Origin: Mactromeris polynyma
Lineage: Eukaryota; Mollusca; Bivalvia; Venerida; Mactridae
Reading direction: 5' to 3'
Length of the DNA: 64,000 nt
Assembly: GCA_032209605.1 (NCBI GenBank)
Contig: JASFXZ010000076.1
Location: 186,001-250,000 of the forward strand
Shown: in pieces, positions 1-12,015 of the stretch
Layout of the letters: every line of letters starts with the position of its first letter
How positions within the stretch are numbered: position 1 is the stretch's first letter
Translations under genes and position numbers: made by a program
The notes under the pieces: model-generated
The model's database searches: none
The model's input: the letters and a program-made list of their open reading frames with translations, nothing else
What the model was told of the DNA's origin: nothing

Positions 1-477
1 CTTCATGTTTTAGGGTACAGACTTTTCATTAACTTGTAATGTTTGTCCCCTCCCAGTCAAACTGATATTTAAAGGTAAAAATAACAAATACCAAACAAAA
101 AGTCATCTTTTTATCAATGGGGCCTATCTGTTTGCGTTAATTTTAGACGGATTTAACTCGTGATGCGGTCTGCCGCACAACTTAATCCCCCGCATGCATT
201 TTTTCCAAATTTGTCTTAGGTTTTGGAAAAGGTAAGAATTTCACGCCACCTATCAGTCTGGACATCTATTGTCACTCCACCTTTTCATCATTGTCAATAA
301 TAAACACCCTGTAATTTGCTTTCCCGAAAACTACCACTCTTAGACAAATTTGTTGACAACAGTGTAACTTGTCTAACAAAATGGCATCGATAAAACAATG
401 CCGGAGGTGTGCGCGAATACTGCAACGCGATTGGCTAACGTGAGCTGTCAATCAATATCTGCAGAAAGGTCAATTAA
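1..477. other. No feature recognised
   Basis: Ordinary AT-rich sequence with no exon-like frame, tandem repeat or inverted repeat that I can support. Confidence 0.4.
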
Positions 478-870
478 TAACTTCCAGAATGATCTAGACG
501 CCATTGTGTTCTCCGAATAATCTACGAATGCAGATTTGTCACTTATTGAATTCTGTGTTAAACTAGCAATATTAGAATATATTACAAATACACTTAAATC
601 GAACAGGTCACAAAATGTTGATTACATAATTCCACCATGCCTTCTAATGTAATGTATGAAAAATGTATACCAGCTTGCCAGATGCAACATCTTTGCCTTC
701 AGCATTTTTATAGTGGTAACGATTGTCGTCTGGAACCATACAGCCTGTAGGATATGATAGACAATTATATGGTTTCGTTTGTTTTCATCAGGTTTTACGC
801 TGTTTTATCAACGATTTTAGTCATATACGGTGGCCAGCTGACCTAACCAGATTTCATGGTATTAATAGTT
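478..870. repeat. Dispersed repeat R1, copy 1
   Basis: Starting at aacttccagaatg, this segment recurs at about 28830-29230 and 36010-36415 with scattered substitutions and small indels. It has no terminal repeats or coding frame that I can identify, so its class is unknown. Confidence 0.65.
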
Positions 871-924
871 GTGGGCAATTTTTCGAATATATATTTAAGT
901 TATCGCCTTTGGACGTAATATGAA

Positions 925-2400
925 AACACCATGTGGGATATACCATTTGATGTGTTGCTTCAAGTCTGCTAACACCGTGTGGGATGTACCATTTGATTTA
1001 TGGCGTCAAGTTTGCTAACACCGTGTGGGGGATACCACATGATTTGTGGCTCCAAGTTTGCTAACACATGGGGGATGTAACATATGATTTATTGCGTCAA
1101 GTTTGCTAACACGGTGTTTGATATACCAAATGATGTGTGGCTTCAACACGGCGTGGGATATACCACATCCTTTATGACTTCAAGTTTGCTAACACGGTGT
1201 TGGATATACCAAATGATGTGTGGCTTCAACACGGCGTGGGATATACCACATGCTTTATGACGTCAAGTTTGCTAACACGGTGTTGGATATACCAAATGAT
1301 GTGTGGCTTTAACATGGCGTGGGATATACCACATGCTTTATGGCTTCAAGTTTGCTAACACAGTTTGGGATATACGACATGATTTGTGGCTTCAGGTTTG
1401 CTATCACGGCGTTGGATATACCACATAATATGTGGCTTCAGGTTTGCTAACACCGTGTGGGATATACAACATGATCTGTGGCATCAAGTTTGCTAACATC
1501 GTGTGGGATGTACCACATGATTTGTGGCTTCAAGTTTGCTAAAACGGTGAGGAATGTACCACATGATTTGTGGCTCCATCACGGCATGGGATATACGACA
1601 TGATTTGTGGCCTTAAGTTTGCTAACACCGTGTGGTATATACCACATGATTTGTGGCTTCAACACGGCGTGGGATATACGACATGATTTGTGGCTTCATG
1701 TTTGCTAAAACCGCGTGGGATATACCACATGATTTGTGGCTTCAAGTTCGCTAACACGGCTAGGGATATACCACATTATTTGTAGCTTCAAGTTTGATGA
1801 CACATTGTCGGATATACCACATGATTTGTGGCTTCAACACGGCGTGGGATATACCATATGATTTGTGGTTTCAAGTTTATTAACACCGTGTGGGATATAC
1901 CACATGATTTGTGTCGTCAAGTTTGCTAACACCGTGAAGGATATACCACATGATTTATGGCTCCAACACGGCATGGAATATACCTAATGATTTGTGGCTT
2001 CACTTTTGCTAACACCGTGTGGTATATACCACATGATTTGTGGCTTCATGTTTGCTAACACCGTGTGGGATATACCACATGATTTGTAGCTCCAACACGG
2101 CGTTGGATATACCACATGATTTGTGGCTTCATGTTTGCTAACACCGTGTGGGATATACCACATGATTTGTAGCTCCAACACCGCGTGGGATATACCACAT
2201 TATTTGTGGCTTCACGTTTGCTAACACGATGTGGGATATACCACACGATTTGTGTCTTCAAGTTTTCTAACACCGTGTGGGATAAACCACATCATTTGTG
2301 GCTCCAACACAGTGTGAGATATACCAAATCAGTTGAGGCTCCAACACGGTGTGAGATATGCCTCATGATTTGTGGCTTCAATATTTCTATTGTACACGGC
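925..2400. repeat. 46-bp satellite array, copy 1
   Basis: About 30 units of roughly 46 bp: gtttgctaacaccgtgtggg, atataccacatgatttgtgg, cttcaa. Shorter units (about 37-40 bp) lack the aagtttgcta part. The core tgtgggatataccaca is an imperfect palindrome. Between 1131 and 1330 an 83-bp double unit repeats three times. The array lies in the last visible intron of gene 1. Short open frames within it are by-products of the repeat. Confidence 0.92.
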
Positions 2401-3245
2401 CCAATTTGTCGGAAGCTAACGTTATATTTCTCATGATGATAAGTATAATACACTTATTCATTATATCTTTGAACCCACTGAGATGGCTGATTGTGTAACA
2501 TTTTGTCAAATATTAGATGACCATTGTTTTAATACAACACGGCATAGACCTATTATTACGTATCTGCCATGTGTATGTGTGTTGTCTTATGGTAATTCTC
2601 ATTCGTATAATGTGAACTGTATTTATTGGAAGAAGTTTAATGATGTTAACTGAAAAGAGTATAAATTTTGCTGACGAACGATGCTGATCTTACTAAATTG
2701 ACGCACCATGTATTTGGCCGTTCTGCGGTTGATAATGCATACAAGTTAATTGTGATTAAAATTTCTCAAAGTGCATCGTCTGTGTGTGCTATTAAAGTTT
2801 TACAGGTATTTAAAACATTTTGGAATGAAGAGTTATGTGCTGCCCATCGTGAACAATGGAATATAAAGACAGTATGGTGTAAAGTGGCCGACCGCGAATT
2901 GCTTCAAACCCAGCATATCGTAAATATAAACTAGTGATTTTCGTCGTCTGCATAGACCAATTGTGAACGCCCATCAGAGGAAACAAAATAAGAAGTTAGA
3001 TCGAGTGGCGGAGTTAGACTCTTTTGGATGAAATTAAATTTAAATGTAAAGTTCTCAATCTGCTATTTGTGCTGGCACGAACTTCACTGGTCGTACTGTT
3101 CTGTGACCAATATATACATATTGGTCCCAGTACTGTTAGAGATCGCATTGATATAACTAGGAGGTGGAGAATACTATAAGAACTTATGTACCCAACAAGG
3201 AACGAGCAATTTGTTGATAAATGGCGTCTTACTGTTGAGACCGAA
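2400..3245 (+). mobile_element. Non-LTR retrotransposon fragment (endonuclease end and linker), copy 1
   Basis: Broken frames encode HRPIITYLP-like sequence (the conserved SDHxPI end of the AP endonuclease), then FWNEELCAAHREQWN and a W-C-K-V-x-R linker as seen before the reverse transcriptase of CR1/Jockey-like LINEs. Stops and frameshifts show it is dead. It is joined directly to the satellite. Confidence 0.65.
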
Positions 3246-3258
3246 TTTCTAAAAGCTG

Positions 3259-3478
3259 ATAGATAGTTCCCACATCTACAATATTTACCTTCCTTGTTCT
3301 AACTAGTCCGCCATTTTGATCAACATTGATAAGCCCATATAAGAATAATTCCTAAATATGTGCTGATTGAGAAAATACCAAGAGAATTTGCATGTGACAA
3401 ACACACATTTGCCTATCAAAATAGCCGACAATTCAGAACAAGGGAGGTAAATATTGTAGATGTGCGAACTATCTATGC
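3259..3478. mobile_element. MITE with about 55-bp inverted ends, copy 1
   Basis: The left end gatagttcccacatctacaa, ttaccttccttgttct is inverted at the right end (agaacaagggaggtaa, ttgtagatgtgcgaactatc). Copies follow the LINE fragment at all three satellite loci; this one is about 130 bp shorter inside. Confidence 0.7.
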
Positions 3479-3614
3479 CGTCCGATTTCTTGTAGTAGTT
3501 AACAATGCAATTAGTGTGTGTCCTAGGGATAAAGGGAGATAAGTCTAACATGGATAATGGGAAAGAACTCGTGAGATTTCTTATGGCAATATCTGCACCA
3601 ATTTTTAAACTTAC

Positions 3615-3815
3615 TTGGTATACATTTTGGGATACGTCTAAATTCTCCCAATTTACATCTCCCAATTACGCCCGCGTCAAAGTTTTCATTACGGAATTCG
3701 TAACCTGGTATGCATGAATACATAACTTTTGTACCACTCGGAATCAGATCCGTAATCTCTGTACCATTGAGATACGAGACGATAGTTTCGTTCAATGAGA
3801 GTGGGTCACATCGAG
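3615..3815 (-). CDS. Gene 1 exon 5: CCP domain
   Basis: A 201-nt exon, phase 1-1, with acceptor aaccatttcag and donor CCAA|gtaagt. The peptide starts ARCDPLSLNETIVSYLNGTE and contains VMYSCIPGYEFRNE, GRCKLGEFRR and IPKC: all four CCP cysteines and the Gly-Tyr after cysteine 2. Sequons NET and NGT are present. A foldback repeat of the gagttctctcccttt family lies about 45 bp into the following intron. The copy at 47911-48111 has the same length but about ten amino-acid differences. Confidence 0.85.
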
Positions 3816-4194
3816 CTGAAATGGTTAAAGAAACAGAATGACTTATGTTTATTGCTGATGATGTGAAATGTTGAAAATATTGCAAAATTTACCTGGGTTT
3901 TATGTTTCTTATTTTTCTTATTCATTGCATTTAATGGTGTTTTACAATTCTGTCCTATATTTTCCTACTTGTATAAGACCCTTACACACTTTTTCTATTG
4001 GTTACTAGATCTTATTGTTCATGAGTATTTGTTTTTTTTTCATAAAATCCGCTACTAGTTGACGATTTTTTTACAGTCGTACCTTTTCAAATTGTGATAC
4101 AGTAGGACCAACATCTGATTGCACAATGTTCAGTGATGTTTACTCATGTTAAAAATATTTCGTAAAAAGCATGCTACTTTTCGCGCGAAAAATA

Positions 4195-4262
4195 TTTTAT
4201 GAAAACAACGATTGTCGGGATTCGAACCCAGGTAATACGCTGATAGTTCATATCCCGGCATA
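4195..4262. repeat. tRNA-like SINE fragment
   Basis: gggattcgaacccaggtaat resembles a polymerase III B box. Paralogue at 48535-48640, where the piece is longer. Too short and disrupted to be a tRNA gene. Confidence 0.4.
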
Positions 4263-4330
4263 ATTATGTTCTTTTCCAAAAATTGAAAGAGTGTCAAAAT
4301 GATCATGATGATCATGATAATTGAACTAAC

Positions 4331-4556
4331 CTGCAATTTGATAAGGACTCATCCAACCAATGACGTTTTGACAATGTGACTGTGCCTTCAGATATTGGCG
4401 CTACTATTGGGATGTGTGCAAAGTCCAACAAATCATTCTTAGATTTATCACTTATAGTGACTAATATGATGTGATCAGTAAGGAAAGTAATTGAGTGTGT
4501 AATCAAGCCTTGGTCCCCCCAGTCGGCTGTGGAGTGACCTTTTTCTATACCTAACA
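4331..4556 (-). CDS. Possible exon of unknown type (not CCP)
   Basis: An open stretch with donor TTGCAG|gttagt encodes, near its end, ISEGTVTLSKRHWLDE. An internal acceptor (ctccacag, about 4536) would give phase 1, but the donor is phase 2, which does not join in frame to 3615-3815 (phase 1). A related but 5'-shortened copy sits at 48701-48870. It has no CCP cysteine pattern and I do not recognise the family. It may be an alternative exon, or part of an old repeat that begins with the tRNA-like sequence just to the left (4195-4260). Confidence 0.25.
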
Positions 4557-4619
4557 TAAAATTATTAGGTCTTAATGTTACTATTCTTTGAGCACTTAAA
4601 ATGCAATACATTAATTTAT

Positions 4620-5690
4620 TGTCGATTTCCTTTTGTATACTACCAGTACAATGGAAGGAAGTGCACTAAATTGTGTCCCCTGCTGTGCTTATTGGCATTG
4701 AGACCGTCTAGAAGAATCATATGCTTTTCACTCTACATCACCCAGGCACTTTCCTTATCATGTATACATGTATATATATATACATGATAAGGAAAATTAT
4801 TCATACATGTATATATTTTGTTTTTCCAGAACAAGCCTACTTTCGTATTGCACATTTTCCTTATAAGTTGTTCAAACAACAATGTTTACATTAAAGCTAC
4901 AATAAATGATCACTTGACATTAGACGAATGTGCATACACTTTACGGATAAATCCCATGTGGTGATGGTAACTAAACTAACTGCTAACAAAGGTTTATTCT
5001 CTAACTAAATTGACGTGTTATGATATGTAAGTGTTTTGTTATCAGATATTACAAAATAGATAGATCTAATAAAATATAAAACTATTTCCATGCTAGTCAC
5101 TTCAGGCTTATTTTACTTTGCCACCGGAAACCCATATGTCGAGCGTACATTTCCCGGGTTACTAACCTGTACTAGCATGTTCTTCGTATTAAATTCAACT
5201 CGACCAATTTTCTCGCATGCAAACGAGGTGGCTAGAACCGTGACCTCCTGTTCTGAAGGCCGATGCTCTACCACGTCAGTTATAGTCGTTGACAATTATT
5301 CTATATTGGAGAAGATCAACACATTTAATTATTTCAGGGAGCTTACCTAAACCTGCTTTTAGTATAAGTATGTAGGCTGTTAACAGTTAATACAGTTTAT
5401 AAGTGTGCTCCCTGATCATGGTCGTTTTGGACATTAAGTTATAGTCAACTTCTGCCAAATCAGCATGAAAGTTTATATATATACTCTATTTCATTGAAAC
5501 ATAATCAACAGTTTATGACGAAATGGCTTCTTGTTCGCTTGTGACAAAGTTTTTTTTTGCTGAAGGCTGACTTGGGTAGGTACAGGAGGGGCTGTCCTCT
5601 GGAAACTTGTTAAAATGTTGGTATTTGTATGAATTGGTCGTTCTGTATTTTTAACAAGATAAAACTAGTGCAATTCTCATGAATGAGTCC
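4620..5690. other. Intron of gene 1, little recognisable
   Basis: Apart from the tRNA-like piece at 5228-5290 and a short palindrome at 4757-4793 (tccttatcatgtat / atacatgataagga), nothing is supported. No counterpart exists in the right-hand block (missing between 48873 and 49010). Confidence 0.4.
5228..5290 (-). repeat. tRNA-like SINE head fragment
   Basis: On the minus strand, cgtggtagagcatcggcctt followed by caggaggtcacggttctagc resembles a tRNA A box, anticodon arm and B box. No intact acceptor stem. Confidence 0.45.
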
Positions 5691-6290
5691 TTAAAATTTA
5701 GACCCCGAAATGCACCAAAGAGCCACCATTTAATACCTGTATTGTATAAGTTTACAGATTTAGCGCCAAAACATATACTTGAACTATTCGATAAATCAAT
5801 CACACCTATACTAAATTACTCATCCAAAGTATGGGGGTTCTATTAGATGACCGAAATCGAAAACAAATCACTTTTTTGTAAACGTCTATGGGATTTAAAC
5901 TGACGACTCAAAATGACTATGAATTATTTCTATGTTATATTGATCTTTTGTCAATAACCTTTTATGGGTTTTAGAACAAATAAAAGATCTTCTTCTCAAA
6001 ATGACGTTGTGTATGGAGAACTAGGCAGGTATGATATGAAAGCTACTAGAATATACAACATTATTAAATACTGGCTGAAAATATGCTTTGACCCAGATAG
6101 AAAACATTAAACATATATATTTTACTCAAAACTAAACCGGTGTAAGGTTATTTGGGTCTCACGAGTTAAGTCTCTTTTGTCTAAGCTTGGTTTTTATGAT
6201 GCTTGGTTGACTTTTTAGACCGAAACAAATAAACAAAAACATAATTTATATCTCAATATAATGAAATTTCTAAAATTCACAAACCCAAAT
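5690..6290 (+). mobile_element. LINE reverse-transcriptase C-terminal fragment
   Basis: Across frameshifts: FTDLAPKHILELFDKSITPI, LNYSSKVWG, FCKRLWDLN, TQND, VYGELGRYDMKATRIYNIIK, YWLKICF. This order is typical of the region after the RT domain in animal LINEs. Stops in every frame; dead. Present only in gene 1's intron. Confidence 0.7.
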
Positions 6291-6837
6291 TACATGTTTT
6301 CTCGCCATTTGTCACGCTGCTTATTACTGTAAAATGATTATTGCTGCTTTGTAAAACAAACTGTTCAGTGTTCAATATGCAAATAAAAATTTATCTAAAT
6401 ATTGTAAAAATTAGCCGGGGAAGATCCTCGGACCCCACTTAAGGGAAAGCAATACTCCCTCCCGTACTTACCCCCACTGAGCCTCAAGTGCGAGGCATTT
6501 TGTCCTCATGTTTGCCCCCCCCCCTTCTGGAATGTCTGGATCCGGGCCAGGTGTAGTGGTATGTTAATGGCAAAGTTCTATTCCCTAGTAATACAGCATT
6601 AAACAATGCCTTCACAAAAGTCATGTGATGATTGTTGGTTAGACAAAATGGCGGATACACCGAATAATAAACTTTTTAAATGTTAGCATTTTTTTTTAAA
6701 TATTTTTTCTTTTCCTACCTCTAAACAGCTTATATGTTTGAAATTAAGATACATGACTGTAAAATTGTCAAATTAAATTAAATAAATGAAAAACATATTT
6801 TGTCAAAAATCTTGACGAAATGTTTGTGATGGCAGAG

Positions 6838-7050
6838 ATCTCCGATAACGATAAGGGGAGATCACTGCGTAGTAGATTGGTTATTCAGTAGGCTTGCGGA
6901 AGGTCAGGGCTTCTACCTATGCCCGAAATAATTTTAGCAGTGTCAGAAAGTGTTAGAAGTCTTCTTACCAGCACTCACCACTCTTTTCTCAGACGTCAAA
7001 ATCTGAGTTTAGAGATTTGAGTGTCCATTGTGAATAATAAAGCTTACTGA
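6838..7050 (+). repeat. Meta-like SINE body, 5'-truncated
   Basis: ggcttgcggaaggtcagggc, ttctacctatgcccgaaata and the following segment match 48998-49135. The tRNA-like head present there is replaced here by unrelated sequence. Confidence 0.55.
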
Positions 7051-7478
7051 TCGTTTCAAGCCTTTTTAGCTCAATTTTCTTTGCGAGTTGAGAATGAATC
7101 CGACATCTGAGGGGAACAATTTATTATGCAGCACAATACGGATAGAAGACAAGAGAAGTTAACACGACATTATTGTACGTGTACGCAACATGTATGCTAA
7201 AGTGCATGACAATCGACACGTATTTTCATAAAATATGCATTTGAAAAGTAATAAAATGGAATTTAAAGAAGCATGGTTGGTAACAAATCGTTGCGTATCA
7301 AAAAGCTCTCTTCAAGAATGGTTGCTCAATACAAACAGATTCCTCCGAATTTTGACTATAAGCAGGCTTTACATTGAATGATCAAGTCCTATAAAGTGGC
7401 GACTTGATATGAACTTATAACAAAATGTAACATTTAACTAAGCTAGGATATTATAATGTTAAAAGATCTATTATTTAC

Positions 7479-7673
7479 CTGGTTTACAGCCGGGTATTTT
7501 TGGTTTCAATGTTCCATTGTAATTGGTTATTGTAATGTTGTCCGCATTATAGAATCTACCTCTGTACAACTCATAGCCTATGTGACAAAAAATGTTATAC
7601 GATTGTCCGTGTTCAATTATGGCTGCCACTGCATCTGTAAACCCGTTCTTTGGAATTTGCACCACCGCCATCT
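7479..7673 (-). CDS. Gene 1 exon 4: degenerate CCP-like domain
   Basis: A 195-nt exon, phase 1-1, with donor AACCAG|gtaaat and acceptor tttcaatcag. The peptide runs EMAVVQIPKNG ... QSYNIFCHIGYELYRG ... NYNGTLKPKIPGCKP. The central FCHIGYEL and the terminal GCKP-G|gt end match CCP cysteines 2 and 4, but cysteines 1 and 3 are absent, so this would be a two-cysteine derivative. It has N-glycosylation sequons (NIT, NGT). The copy at 49867-50061 keeps frame and length, arguing that it is still coding. Confidence 0.7.
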
Positions 7674-7739
7674 CTGATTGAAATAAATATTGCACATCAG
7701 TATGTGTTATGATGAAGTATTACAGGATATATGCGACCC

Positions 7740-9130
7740 ATTATAATACAATACACCCAGCAATGGACAAAACAACATGTCAAGACACAACTAAATTTAT
7801 ATGAAGCAACTCGGCTCAATACAACGCAATACGGAAGGACATACAACACGACGACAATGTGTAATACAACACGACAAACTGCAATACAACACGACAATGC
7901 ACAATACAACACAACAATGTGCAATACAACACGTCAATGCGCAATACAACACGTCAATGCGCAATCTAACACGATAATGCGCAATACAAGATAACAATGT
8001 GCAATACAACACATCAATGTACAATGCAACACGACAATGCGCAATCTAACACGATAATGCGCAATACAACACGACAATGTGCAATATAACACGTCAATGT
8101 ACAATGCAACACGACAATGTGCAATATAACACGTCAATGTACAATGCAACACGACAATGTGCAATACAACACGACAATAAACAATACAACACGACAATGT
8201 GCAAAACAACACGACAATAAACAATAGAATACGACTTTGCGCAGTTCAACAAGACAATGTGCAATACAACACGACAAGGTACATCATGATACTACAATGC
8301 GCTAAACAACTCGACAATAAACAATGCAACACGACAATGCGCTGTTTAAAATAATTGTTTTACAACCAGAAAATGCACAACAACACAAAACACAGAACAA
8401 TACTACTATTAGCAATACAACACGACAATGCACAGAACAATACGACTATTAGCAATACAACACGACAATACACAGAACAATACTACTATTAGCAATACAA
8501 CACGACAATGCACAGAACAATACGACTATTAACAATACAAAACGACAATACGCATAACAGTGCGACTATTCACTATACAACACGAAAATACACAGAACAA
8601 TACGACTATTAACAATACAACACGAAAATACACAGAACAATACGACTATTAACAATACAACACGAAAATACACAGAACAATACGACTATTAACAATACAA
8701 CAAGAAAATACACAGAACAATACGACTATTAACAATACAACACGAAAATACACAGAACAATACGACTATTAACAATACAACAAGAACATACACAGAACAA
8801 TACGACTATTAACAATACAACAAGAAAATACACAGAACAATACGACTATTAACAATACAACACGAAAATACACAACTTAAATTAATATGACACAACGCAG
8901 CTCTATATAACGCAATACGGAATGACAAAAACGAATTATACGACTATTATCAATACAACACGACGATACACAGAACAATGTGACTATGCATAAAACAACA
9001 CGAAAGTACACAGAACAATACGACTATTCACAATATAACACGACGATACACAGAACAATGTGACTATGCACAAAACAACACGAAAATACACAGAACAATA
9101 CGACTATTCACAATACAACAGGAAAATACA
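7740..9130. repeat. 20-bp minisatellite array (gene 1 intron)
   Basis: Unit aatacaacacgacaatgcgc, about 20 bp. From about 8390 it turns into a 45-bp composite (cacagaacaatacgactatt, aacaatacaacacgaaaata). The plus strand is A/C-rich and poor in G and T. The unit almost lacks stops, so long artificial frames appear on both strands with a 20-residue period. Located between exons 7479-7673 and 9368-9471. Confidence 0.93.
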
Positions 9131-9139
9131 CAACTTTAA

Positions 9140-9255
9140 TTAATATGACACCATTGAAGTAAATCAAGGGGAACAGCGCGGCCAATGGTGGGTTCGACCA
9201 AAGACCCCCTTAACACTAGTACGGCGCTCTACCGACTGAGCTAAGAGGTAACCGG
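9140..9255 (-). repeat. tRNA-derived repeat
   Basis: On the minus strand: ggttacctcttagctcagtc, ggtagagcgccgtact, then tggtcgaaccc. The A and B boxes are recognisable, but the arms do not fold into a regular tRNA. Counterparts at 52976-53060 and 53128-53245. Confidence 0.55.
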
Positions 9256-9367
9256 GCGGTCGTCTAGCCAAAAATAAAGGTTGCAGTTAGGCACAAGTTA
9301 GCACAAAAATTGGTATTTTGTAAATGGTAATGAAGTACACAATGTATATATAGATTCAAATTCTCAC

Positions 9368-9471
9368 CTAAACAATCTGGTGGATCTGGGACCCAAATTG
9401 CCCCGTGTCCTGTCTCCGTACACATTGAGGAATCTCTATCTTCAGGCTGCTGTGTGTAGTCATCTTCACAA
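9368..9471 (-). CDS. Gene 1 exon 3: second half of CCP domain 1
   Basis: A 104-nt exon, phase 2 to phase 1, with donor TTTAG|gtgaga. It encodes SCEDDYTQQPEDRDSSMC, then a GAIWVPDPPDC ending with the Trp and final Cys spacing typical of sushi modules. It supplies cysteines 2 to 4 of the domain begun in 11287-11374. The acceptor (atgagtag) is weak in pyrimidines; an upstream ag three bases away would keep the same phase. The 20-bp minisatellite at 7.74-9.13 kb fills the next intron. Confidence 0.78.
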
Positions 9472-9869
9472 CTACTCATAAGAATCATTATAATAAACCA
9501 GGTGATTATTACAGTACACTCAACTGCTTTACTAATTGATCACTTCAATATATTGTTAAATTTTACAAATTACATTTGGTGAAACATAAGTAAACTAATT
9601 TTGTTTTACTTTATAATTGCCCATGCCTCTATGAATCATTTGAAACCCAAAATGCACACGATTGTATAAGATTATCTGCTTACAGAGATTTCTATCAAAA
9701 TTAATACACAATAGAAACTTAGGGTGAGCAATCAGAAGAGTGCTTCAGTGTACATTAATATATTCATTGTAAACTGAAATAGCATTACTTTCCTCATTGG
9801 CCACTCTTCGTTTCTGTTGTTTATTAAATTTTATAGAAATCTTTACAAAGCAAACCGACCAAGCTTATT

Positions 9870-10300
9870 TTATGATGATGTACAACTATATTCTGTTGAA
9901 TATCATAACCATATTGATGTTACATTCAGTCAGGACGGGTCATGGCATATAGCTATCATAGTCTCAAAAGCGTCGAAAAGTCTTCTATGAAAATGCTAAA
10001 ATGGATTGGAAAACTATCAATCAAATATGCGTCTTTAGTTTGGGATGACTGTGCCCAGTACGAAAAAGAAATCTTGGAAAAACTACAATATGAAGCAGCT
10101 AGTGTTGTCACTGGCTTAACTAGATCTGTCTCAAGTCGAAAATTATTAAGGAGATAGGCGGGGTGAGTCTTTCCGACCGAAGAGAAATCCAAAAAGAGTA
10201 TACAAAGAAAAAATCCATTTGTTATCGCCATATTTAACACAAAATAGTTTAAAAAGATGACACTATAACAAGTGATCAATTAGGAAAACATTTGAGTATA
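9870..10300 (+). mobile_element. LINE reverse-transcriptase 3' fragment, left copy
   Basis: Frames with indels encode YASLVWDDCAQYEKEILEKL, QYEAASVVTGLTRSVSSRKL and SLSDRRE-like sequence: the W-D-x-C ... L-x-x-x-Q-x-x-A-x-x-V-T-G motif after the RT of many animal LINEs. Dead. Paralogue at 54087-54545. Confidence 0.72.
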
Positions 10301-10508
10301 TATACAGTTAGTTATAATACGAACACACTGAACAAACTTTCTTACTATACATGTCATCTTTAACTGTTCGCTGGTATGCAGTAATTGCTGCCCAAGCAAT
10401 CCATACCAATTCTTTAATTTTTGGATTATTGTTGATGTTCGGCAGTTTGTCAGATTATATTAGTTGGACTTACAGGAGAGTTGAATAAATAATTTTATAA
10501 TGAATTAT

Positions 10509-10844
10509 TACGGAGCCCCAAAAATGACATTCCATATTCTTTATCTATTTCGTTAAAACGAATTATTATTTCGTAAATACGAAATATTATTTCGTAAATA
10601 CGAATTGGCAAAGATACTCACTAAGACAACAAACTAATTCGAAATAATATTATGTTTTCACGAAATTATAATTCGTTTAATCGAAATAATATTTCGTATT
10701 AACGAAATAATATTTCGTATTAACGAAATAATATTTCGTATCTACGAAATAATAATTCGTATTTACGAAATAATAATTCGTTTTTACGAAATAAAAATAA
10801 AAGTGTAGCTCGAAAATATGGAATGTCACTTTAGGGGCTCCGTA
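10509..10844. mobile_element. MITE with 30-bp inverted ends and palindromic internal tandem repeat
   Basis: Ends tacggagccccaaaaatgac and gtcactttaggggctccgta are inverted repeats, flanked by AATTAT direct repeats (10503-10508 and 10845-10850). The inside is a run of palindromic units around tttcgtaaatacgaaataat. The right block (54690-54720) lacks it, giving an empty site. Confidence 0.8.
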
Positions 10845-11286
10845 AATTATGCTAGTTGGATGATAAAAATGTCATTCATAGTTGAAAAACATGAATTCAT
10901 CATGGTTTCAATTAGCGATTGAGTTAAGTGTATACATGTCATTATGTACAACATATGACATATCCATAGGTGAGGAGTTTTGCTACAATGTAATAAAATA
11001 AACATTTTGTACTTTTCTATATTTTGCAATTATTCACAGCTTCTGTAAGCCATGTTTAAGCTATAAAATAGTAACGTAGGGACAATCCGGGGACATTAGC
11101 ACGGCTTTTGCAGGGTCTGATAGGGTGCTTTTGAAAGTGGGATAATAATAGGTGAAAATTTTGATTCGAAAAATTAACTTCTCGGATATTACCGCAGACA
11201 TTGCAGAGTCTATGCTGTCCAACATAGGGAAATGCCCGAAGCTATACGATTGTCGGTATTTTCGGGATTATCGTTACAGACATTAC

Positions 11287-11374
11287 CTGTAGTACACTTC
11301 TGTTCCAACTTCTCTGTTTCCAAAATAGACCACATCTCCACCGTAAAAATTCTCAATTTTGTTGCATTTTTTCA
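11287..11374 (-). CDS. Gene 1 exon 2: first half of CCP domain 1
   Basis: An 88-nt exon, phase 1 to phase 2, with acceptor attacag and donor CTACAG|gtaatg. It encodes KKCNKIENFYGG and continues to GTEVYY, carrying the first CCP cysteine. Joined to 9368-9471 it gives a full four-cysteine sushi pattern: CNK..., YYSCEDD..., SMCTE..., PPDC. A phase-2 intron inside a CCP is the classical split position in vertebrate complement genes (established knowledge). The copy at 55250-55337 differs by a single base, so the exon appears constrained. Confidence 0.8.
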
Positions 11375-11573
11375 CTGTAATATTTTAACCATGACATTAT
11401 AATCATAAATCGGTTTGTGACAGCGTTCTTGAAACTACGATTTCAGTTTTAGAGAAAGTAGCTATTAATATTATTACAAATGAATCTAAAAATTGATAGT
11501 AAACATTCTCATATACACGAGTGTTTTAGTTATAATAAAGCCATGTTTTGAGGAACACGAACAATCGGTCAAT

Positions 11574-11648
11574 GGCGCTACCGGGATTCGAATCCGGGTC
11601 TACGGATTGCCGGTCCGTTATGCTAACCACTACATCACAGCAACCTGA
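11574..11648 (-). repeat. tRNA-Ala-like pseudogene or SINE head
   Basis: The minus strand reads gatgtagtggttagcataac, ggaccggcaatccgt, gattcgaatccc: A box, an anticodon arm with a GGC-containing loop, and B box. Position 33 is C rather than U, the T stem has a C-C mismatch, and the acceptor ends do not pair well, so a working tRNA is unlikely. Confidence 0.5.
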
Positions 11649-11772
11649 CGTCAATTTCGTGTAATTTAACTTATATAAAGTTGATTAAGGTTAACTACAC
11701 TTTGTAGTCATGTAAAGTACTCTAAGTGCACTGGTGTAGGTGGGTCTTATAATACGTGAAATATACAGAACG

Positions 11773-12009
11773 CCATTAAAAACGCAACCACAAATTGTCC
11801 ATAAAGATAACGTGACATTACAAAGGCAAAACTATTCTTTATTTCTCAAACATAAATTCAAAAAATTAATCAATTATGAAATAAAAAAAAAATTGGTCTA
11901 GAGTTTGATAAAGTTTTGAACAAGAAATAACACAAAAATAACTGTAACACGCTATTGACAGTTGGTACTACAAAATGACGCCTAGTTCAAATAGTTGCGT
12001 TTTTAATGG
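11773..12009. mobile_element. MITE with ccattaaaaacgcaac ends
   Basis: Inverted ends ccattaaaaacgcaac and gttgcgtttttaatgg enclose about 200 bp. The right-block counterpart (61664-62705) has the same ends but about 840 bp more inside. Confidence 0.7.
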
Positions 12010-12015
12010 TATAAT

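Noticed and set aside
1137..2436. Open frames within the 46-bp satellite (e.g. GYTT, MWYIPHG repeats)
   Set aside because: Repeat-unit translations present in both directions; same for 16265-16492 and 46284-46532.
7740..9130. Possible CRISPR-like array (regular short repeats)
   Set aside because: No unique spacers, unit is purely tandem, and the genome is eukaryotic.
9956..10279. Minus-strand open frame of 107 codons
   Set aside because: Shadow of the LINE reverse-transcriptase fragment, which reads clearly on the plus strand.
11574..11648. Functional tRNA-Ala gene on the minus strand
   Set aside because: Position 33 is not U, the T stem is mispaired and the acceptor stem does not pair; more likely a SINE head or pseudogene.
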